Assembly: GCA_023014365.1 (NCBI GenBank)
Contig: JAEBUN010000021.1
Span: forward strand, 558,001 to 622,000
Origin: Lepiota brunneoincarnata
Lineage: Eukaryota; Basidiomycota; Agaricomycetes; Agaricales; Agaricaceae
Length of the DNA: 64,000 bases
Direction: 5' to 3'
Notes under the pieces: model-generated
Database searches by the model: none
Told to the model about the DNA's origin: nothing
Seen by the model: the letters and a program-made list of their open reading frames with translations, nothing else
Made by a program: the position numbers and the translations under genes
Part shown: in pieces, positions 57,914 through 64,000 of the stretch
How positions within the stretch are numbered: position 1 is the first letter of the stretch
How the letters are laid out: the number at the start of each line of letters is the position of its first letter

Positions 57914-59664
57914 ATGCTTCCCAAGTTACGCTGTCTGTTCAAGAAATCCAAGGGTTCCAAGAGGCCCCACCCGCAGGGGCCACCACTCCCAAGTAAGTAC
58001 ACATCCCTACCATGCGGTCTCAATCGGCTGAGGGCGGGCTTCTGAGGGGACGAGTCGGTCGGGATGCTCAATAATGCGAGCAATTTTGTGGTGAATAACT
58101 CACCCATGATCAGTGATTCGCAAGTCACCATCCAGAACATAGAGAACGGGATAACAAGTAACGACTCCATAAATTGTACGGTGGCCATAGAGGATCTTAC
58201 CGTGTACATCTAGTTCTTGTTAGCCTTAAGGAGGGCATTACACCAGGAGCGGGGCTGGACTCCGCTGCTCGATACCCCCAACCAAAATGCTACCAGGGTA
58301 CTCGTACTACGCTGATCAACACAATCCAAGAATGGTTGGACAACGAACAGAGGGAACGAGACATGTTGTGGCTACGCGGCCCCGCTGGTGTCGGCAAGTC
58401 CGCAGTTGCACAGACCATTGGAGAGTATTGCCAGGAGAGGGGGCGACTTGGTGCAGCTTTCTTTTTCTCAAGACCTAACCAACGCAACGACCCCAATCGC
58501 GTCATTCCGACTCTCGCATATCAAATTGCGGTGCAAATCCCGGAATACAAGGCGTTAGTAGGGAGGCAGCTGGCCGACGACCCTGCGTTGATGGAGAAGA
58601 CGCGACGGACTCAATTCAAGAAATTGATTATGGAACCGCTCGCAATGATCAAGCCGAAGAAGAAATTGTTAATTGTGTTGGATGGACTGGACGAGTGTGA
58701 AGGGGAGGCAGAGCAACGCGAGCTTGTGGAGCTGGTTAACGGCGCTGTAATCTCCAACACCAGGCTGCCAGTTCTATGGATGATTTGTAGTCGTCCAGAA
58801 TCTCATTTGAACTCCTTGTTTGCGAGGGTTAACGAGCCAATTTGCTACTGGAGGGAGGAACTGCCGATCAATGGCGAGGAGTCGACTAAGGATGTCGATT
58901 TGTACCTCCGCGACAGTCTGAACAGGATCCGCGAAGAATACCTGCACGGTCTCGTGGCAGATCCTTGGCCACCGGAGGAATGTATCAGTGCAATTGCGCT
59001 TGCGGCGTCGGGCCTTTTCATCTTTGTGGAGACGTTGATCAGGTTCATCGGAGACCCGAAATACGCCAACCCCGAGAGACAGCTGGAGACGGTTATGAGG
59101 GCGCTCAAACGGACTCGTGATATCGGCACTCGCGATCCAATGGAGGCATTGGACCAGCTCTATACTCAGATCATGTCGGAGATTCCTGACGACATACTTC
59201 CAACCACATTGCTAATCCTTGGATTCATTATTCACCATCAGCCCGACACAGGGCCCAGCGAAACACCTGCCATCCATGCTGCCAACCACATTGGCCTGAC
59301 GCGGTCCGATTTCTATGGGGCACTCCGCAAGCTTCATTCTGTTATGGACATTCCTGATCCACAGCAGGCCATCGATTTAGCTTTGAAGGTCTATCATGCT
59401 TCATTCACGGATTACCTTCAAAATCCTGCGCGATCGGGAAAGTTCTCCCCAGATCTGCGCGCAGTATCTTGTCTTGTGCTGAGGAACCACATTAAGAGGA
59501 CTCAAGTGCCTTGCAACGGAGGGAGGGAGCTCGAGCCCTTGTGGTTAGAAACGGACGAGCGCGAAGGGGGTAAATGCCATCAGCTGTGGCACCTAAGGCG
59601 TCAATTTCGGACGTACGCAGAGCAAGGGTTGCTCTTCCATGAATACGACGAGTCATTCACCTGA
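57914..59664 (+). CDS. NACHT-domain NTPase (small NLR-like protein)
   Basis: Signal-transducing STAND NTPase. Exon 1 (57,914-57,992) starts MLPKLRCLFKKSKGSKRPHP. A probable intron leads in phase to RDESVGMLNNASNFVVNNSP, an N-terminal N-A-x-N-F-x-V motif common in mushroom NACHT proteins, and a second short intron joins the main exon. Seen: CYQGTRTTLINTIQEWLDNE, Walker A GPAGVGKSAVAQTIGEY, Walker B LLIVLDGLDECEGEAEQREL, a sensor-like VLWMICSRPESHL, a helical region LALKVYHASFTDYLQNPARS, and the end LLFHEYDESFT. About 560 residues. There are no WD40, ankyrin or TPR repeats after the NACHT part, which ends in a stop before AT-rich DNA, so the receptor half is absent or never existed. The exact junction near 58,165-58,205 is uncertain (the best candidate intron is only 38 nt). 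Confidence 0.85.
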
Positions 59665-60823
59665 GACCTGCCAGAATCGGTCCTATGAATCGGGGGTACA
59701 AAAGAATAGTTATAAGAATCAGATTCGTTTGTACACTCGGTACCCATCACGTGTTTTAGAACCGAGTCTGACACAATAAAAGGATCTGTTTATGACACAG
59801 ATCAACTTAAAAGATCTAGAATCTGTTGCAATGACCGAGATAGAATTAGTTTATTGTCTCTGTACCTATAATAGATGTTATACACTAATCAGGTTCTATT
59901 CAATAATATGCCCAATCTACAGATTATGTCAACGATTCAGAATCGGTAGAGTGTACAGATTGAGTGGCCCACGAGTGGGCACGGGAGCGGGCCACTGCTG
60001 GAAAGTCGTATATGGATGAATTTACGAATCAGTGGCTGGCTAAGATATTTATCTAAACCGATGTTTGTAGCTAGGTGTACCAAGGGCAAGAACGGCAAGC
60101 AATTGTCTACAAAGCTCAAGCTGAGTATTGTGGGTTGTAGTCGGGGATGTCACCTCTAGGTAATCATTGTTTAGAAGTTAATTTTGGGAATAGTTGTGGT
60201 ATCTTGACAATGTTTTAATGGGGTAGCGCCGTTCCAGCTGGTATGGAGGTGCATATGATTGAGCAGGAGTAGATGAAAAACGTGCCGAACTATTGGATAT
60301 ATTATAAGAAATCACGGGGGTACTCGGTCCTCGGTTGTGGTGGCTTTTTGCCTGTATTCTGCTGGAAGAAGAGTCTTTCTGCCTGCTGAGTTATTTCGGT
60401 ATATTTATATGATGCATGGAGGGATTCACCAAATCCTATAATCGACTCGCAGTTGGGCTCACAGGGCTTTAGAGTGAGGCGTGGATGTAGTTCCTGGCTA
60501 TCCGTTGATAGGGTTCACCATCCTTCGCGTCGGGCGATGGTTGCATGGTGGCGGGGAGTGAACTGGCAGCAGTACAAACCCTGTAGAGAAGAGAGGCGTT
60601 TTGGAAGCTGGTTTCGAGCAGTCCCCGAAAAAAGACGTAAACACTGGTATTAGCGTTAGAGATCCGAGTCAACTTTGGTATTGCTAGCGAGCCGGGAATG
60701 GTGAACAACCCTAGATGTAGCGTAGCCATTAACAGAGGACGTACTCGTGATCGGGAAGGCGTAACATCTTACCTTGCCTTTACAGTTCCTGTAACTCCTG
60801 TTCGCCCACCGCTCGCGCTCAAA
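59665..60823. other. AT-rich stretch downstream of the NACHT gene
   Basis: No gene. A perfect hairpin, GATCTGT-TTATGAC-ACAGATC, lies at about 59,783-59,803, within several GATC-containing palindromic pieces. No remnant of WD40 or ankyrin coding sequence was seen. Confidence 0.5.
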
Positions 60824-61484
60824 ATGTCTGGTATATCAGGGTCATTTGGTACCCCACTAGTCCTCAACGACACTTTTCTTGATTGTTGTTTGTTCGACCG
60901 CGATATCGATGCCGCTTTCGCCTCGTCCGGGGTTCATTTGGTGGAGAAATCATCATCGAGGGTAAATGCCAGCGAGGATAACCTGAGCCTCGTAGAAATG
61001 GAACAGCCCGCCAGGTGCATACATACTGTGGGCAGCAGCCAACCTGTAGACTTTGAGAGAATCTACCATTGGTTGGCCGCGATTTCAGCCCCACTCGAAC
61101 TTGGAGAATCTACCATTGGTTGGCCACGATCCCAGCCCCACTCGCCATCGGATAATGGTCCTGGTACCCAAACCAACTCCGAAGAACGCGTGACATCTAC
61201 CCTTGGGGAAGAAGACGCTTTGAAAGGAGTGTGTCCTGACGCATCCGAAATTCTCGTTAGGCATGTGCATGTTCATTTCATGGGCTTACCGTAATCAGCT
61301 CACTCAATTCCGCCCTCTAGTGCTCAAGCGGCTGCCCAGTTGGCATATGGCAGAGGGATTCGTCGGTGGCTTGCCACAGTCCATAGTACGGACGGTGTCC
61401 TTCAATTAGCAGACGAGTTCTCCGATTGCTCATTCAATCGTGATATTGACGAGGCGTTTGCTAAGGTTGAAATGAATAGTTAGA
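60824..61484 (+). CDS. Unknown protein with repeated FxDC-RDIDxAFA motif
   Basis: Starts MSGISGSFGTPLVLNDTFLD and continues CCLFDRDIDAAFASSGVHLV, then a polar middle. After a probable intron ending in CTCTAG near 61,319 it reads AQAAAQLAYGRGIRRWLATV and DEFSDCSFNRDIDEAFAKVE before a stop at 61,484. The motif F-x-D-C-x(2,3)-R-D-I-D-x-A-F-A therefore appears at both ends. The middle contains a 44-bp direct repeat (GAGAATCTACCATTGGTTGG at about 61,058 and 61,104) that duplicates part of the protein. No family is recognised. It could be a decayed member of a larger family. Confidence 0.4.
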
Positions 61485-61769
61485 CATTTATCTAATCTAC
61501 TTCCCGTTTCTTGCGCGGCAACGTCTCCCGTACTTCTGAATGTCGGGTATTGTAGTCTGCGCCCCTTTCCCTCTGGCTGCTTGCAAAACTCGATGATAGG
61601 CCCACTGCATACATTAACAATCTAAACTCCATACCAGCTAGAAATGCCCGATTGCACTGTGAAGGGCCCCATGAGGCAAAATGGCCCTGATGAGGCACAC
61701 CCAGTAGACGGACGTGGTATAGCGATGTCCACACCAATGATAACTGAGCTCCTGGCGTAAAAAGACTCA

Positions 61770-63004
61770 CCCAGAAGAGCACAGGATACTTGGTCCTCCC
61801 AGAATCGTCCATTCTTGGGGGACGAATCTCCTTGACATTCAGCTCTACATGGTGGTCAGCTTTATCCAGTCCGCAAAAAACTTGGCCATACTCACCATAC
61901 CCATCACTAACAATCACAGAATGAGTGACAGTTGGTGCTTCATATTCTCTTGTGATGTTTTGCAAGTAATCGTTGGTGTTGAGTACGTAGTTGAAGTCTG
62001 CGAACGACGTTCAGCAGGTTTTGAAAACGCTGAGTTATGGAGATCTCACTGGAATTGTTGGTCTGGATCACTTTCTGCCATGGTACACCTGGCCCATCGT
62101 AACCCAACACATAGAATCCTGCTTGTGGAGAAAAGTCAGCAGCATACCATGCCTGTTTGCTGGCGTTGGTTAAAGGTGTTGGCTCTGTTGAACCGGATGA
62201 GCTGAGTGTGGGGATTGGAGTTGAATAAATATGTCGTTCGATTGATGAAGGATTAGCTGCCTCAAAGTATCTACATGTAAATTGATCAATACTTTGCGGT
62301 TATCGATGCGCACAGACTCACACGAGGCCTTTCTTTTTGTCAACAGCTTTAATACCCCCTGTCACCTCCCACTTGCCAGAGGTGAGGAAGCGTGGTGTAT
62401 CAGAATTAGCCGAACTGAATAACGCAATATGATTATAACCCTCGGTAGTGGGGACGATATTAAGATATGGGTTTGAACCCCCTGTGGTCAGCTCTGTTGG
62501 AAGGGGGTATATATTCTGGGACTAGATTTCAAATTTAAATAAGCTCATCCCGGGGAAATTATAGATGAAGTAACCGTAACTCACATTGTCAATCCAACCA
62601 TCATCGCCCTCTTCCCCACCCTTCCCCAATTGTCGGACCACACGCCCATACGTCCTGGAATGAGCATCGGCAGCGTTCAGAGCGAACAAGATAACATGTC
62701 CGTCATCCGCATTTCGATTGAGTTCTTTCACAAGCAGACTCGCTTCCCCTACGCATGCGACCTCGAGAATAATGCTATCATCCGCCGGCTTCCGACGCTC
62801 CCAGTCCAAAGTAAGAGTCGCGTGTTCCAGTGGTAGGTCCAAAGTTGATGATGCCGTCTTGGCAGCTTCAAGGTAATGGCCGAGGTCGAAAACATGCAGG
62901 GAAACAAGGGGATTGTTGTAGCCTGGTTTGGGGTATTTCATGACGACCTCGTCGGTATATGGAACGACGGTATTTGAATCTTCGGTCGGGCGAACCTTTT
63001 TATA
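61770..63004 (-). pseudogene. Dipeptidyl-peptidase IV (S9B) fragment, catalytic domain missing
   Basis: Minus strand: KKVRPTEDSNTVVPYTDEVV then MKYPKPGYNNPLVSLHVFDL, the typical DPP IV propeller entry. LPLEHATLTLDWERRKPADD, VACVGEASLLVKELNRNADD and NVSYGYFIYNFPGMSLFKFE follow. Later exons give YPLPTELTTGGSNPYLNIVP, FLTSGKWEVTGGIKAVDKKK, QAWYAADFSPQAGFYVLGYD and LNVKEIRPPRMDDSGRTKYP ending in VLFW. In complete enzymes VLFWVYGGP leads into the alpha/beta-hydrolase with its Ser-Asp-His triad. Here that domain is absent: only a little further family-like sequence follows before 61,490. The N-terminal part (cytosolic tail, membrane anchor, first blades) is also absent. It is thus an internal piece of a gene, probably inactive. 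Confidence 0.75.
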
Positions 63005-64000
63005 GTTGGTCGATCAACCACTCATTAGGAGGGATCATGGTGCGGGGGACGCGTGACTATTGTTGGAAAAGGTCAAAGTGGCCGGCAGCCGGTAGTTCAT
63101 AGGGAAAATGAGTACCAAAGCATTGTGATGGGAGAGGCAGGAGTTGGTTGTGGGGTAAAGAAAGCGGTCGCAGGGATCATACGTAGCTCTGGCTGGAAGA
63201 GTGTTGGGATGAAGGCAAGGTAACATACGTGGCACTGCTTGATGGTTGCGGTGTGCCAAAAGGCACAACTGATGTGCTCGTCTATTCACTAGTGGAGGTG
63301 TTAGTCAAAAGGGGCAGGCAAGGTAGACGGATCTCTTACGGTCAACAATCAAATCCCAGAGGGAAAGTCGGCATTGCTACCAGCTGGGGCCCCGACTGAG
63401 CATGCGTGCAGAACAATGAATAGCTACAGGCCCTGAAAGAGGTTTTCCTGAATCGTGCGACAAGCTAGCGTGCCCTGTAACCTGCAACGCTGGGAGTAAT
63501 GAAGTAAACGCAGCTTTGATTGCCACCTCAGGCATCGGCCTAACCCCACATTGTTCTGAACCCTGCTTTACGCTCAGTGCCTTCTGGCACAATCCAACTA
63601 ATCACCCCCTCGCTCTATGCTCCTAGTCGCAATATTGGGAGAGATGAAGAAAAGCACATGGTCGTTGGGACATTATTTAAGCACTACCATGAGTCATAAT
63701 CTAGGAGGATGCTCTAGGATCTACATGTGCATTTATATCGTACTATAGACAGTCACAAACCTAGAGCTGTGACTAGCTGCTCCGCGAAAATGCGACCAGG
63801 GAACGGTGTACTTAATCTACTGAGATTTCATCTTGTGGGGAAAAGCTATTGGGGTTGTAGAACATAACAATGAGGGTAGCATTGGAGGGGGCAAGGAAGG
63901 GCATTGTTTGCAATTCCTCAACCTTGTTCTCGCACCCGCTGAGGAAACAGAAGAAAATGAAGCGACGGAAAAGACATTATCCGATAACCCTCAGGGCGAT
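63005..64000. other. Right end of the window, no supported gene
   Basis: It contains the second copy of the 56.5 kb segment (63,030-63,225). The frames at 63,035-63,289 and 63,377-63,592 (minus) have no recognisable domain. Confidence 0.4.

Noticed and set aside
57904..58209. Minus-strand 101-codon frame over the start of the NACHT gene
   Set aside because: Antisense shadow; the plus strand gives a phase-consistent spliced N-terminus.

Overview
The window reads as nuclear DNA of a basidiomycete fungus. Its genes are broken by many short (about 45-65 nt) GT-AG introns. It carries families typical of Agaricomycetes: AIG1-like P-loop G-domain proteins, a small NACHT protein, a Marasmius oreades agglutinin (MOA)-type lectin/protease pair, an NADP-dependent mannitol dehydrogenase of mushroom type, DUF6534-like membrane proteins and a Zn2Cys6 regulator. 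The mix, and the abundance of lineage-specific multicopy genes, suggests a Rhizoctonia/Ceratobasidium-like species; that is inference from family resemblance, not a database match.

Layout. 0.7-4.2 kb: two convergent G-domain genes, the second apparently with two G domains in tandem. 4.3-6.3 kb: a ~1 kb tandem duplication, each unit carrying a six-cysteine secreted peptide. 6.7-7.5 kb: Mn superoxide dismutase. 8.4-9.1 kb: a decayed membrane protein. 10.7-35.5 kb: a very large imperfect inverted duplication. Its left arm alone holds thymidylate synthase and the body of a Zn2Cys6 transcription factor; the right arm has only the transcription factor tail. Inside and around it (14-39 kb) lie many copies, in both orientations, of a modular repeat that encodes an unrecognised ~121-residue protein and other conserved exons, mixed with broken aminoglycoside-phosphotransferase-like kinases and a captured piece of lectin gene. 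41.9-45.7 kb: two divergent MOA-type chimerolectins. 46-47 kb: retroelement remains and a solo LTR with a perfect target-site duplication. 49.2-50.4 kb: mannitol dehydrogenase. 51.5-53.1 kb: a secreted, probably GPI-anchored cysteine-rich protein. 57.9-59.7 kb: a NACHT NTPase. 60.8-61.5 kb: an unknown protein with a repeated FxDC..RDIDxAFA motif. 61.8-63.0 kb: a dipeptidyl-peptidase IV piece lacking its catalytic domain.

How the parts fit. Housekeeping genes (SOD2-type, thymidylate synthase, mannitol dehydrogenase) sit as islands in a duplicated, rearranged accessory landscape. The accessory genes have a defence or recognition flavour: G-domain NTPases, a NACHT protein, lectin/proteases and small cysteine-rich secreted proteins. 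The most unusual signals are the lectin pair, in which one paralogue keeps the protease Cys/His and the other has replaced both; the tandem-G-domain gene; and the inverted duplication seeded with modular repeats. Exon boundaries given here were derived by eye from reading frame and splice-site consensus and have not been tested with transcripts.
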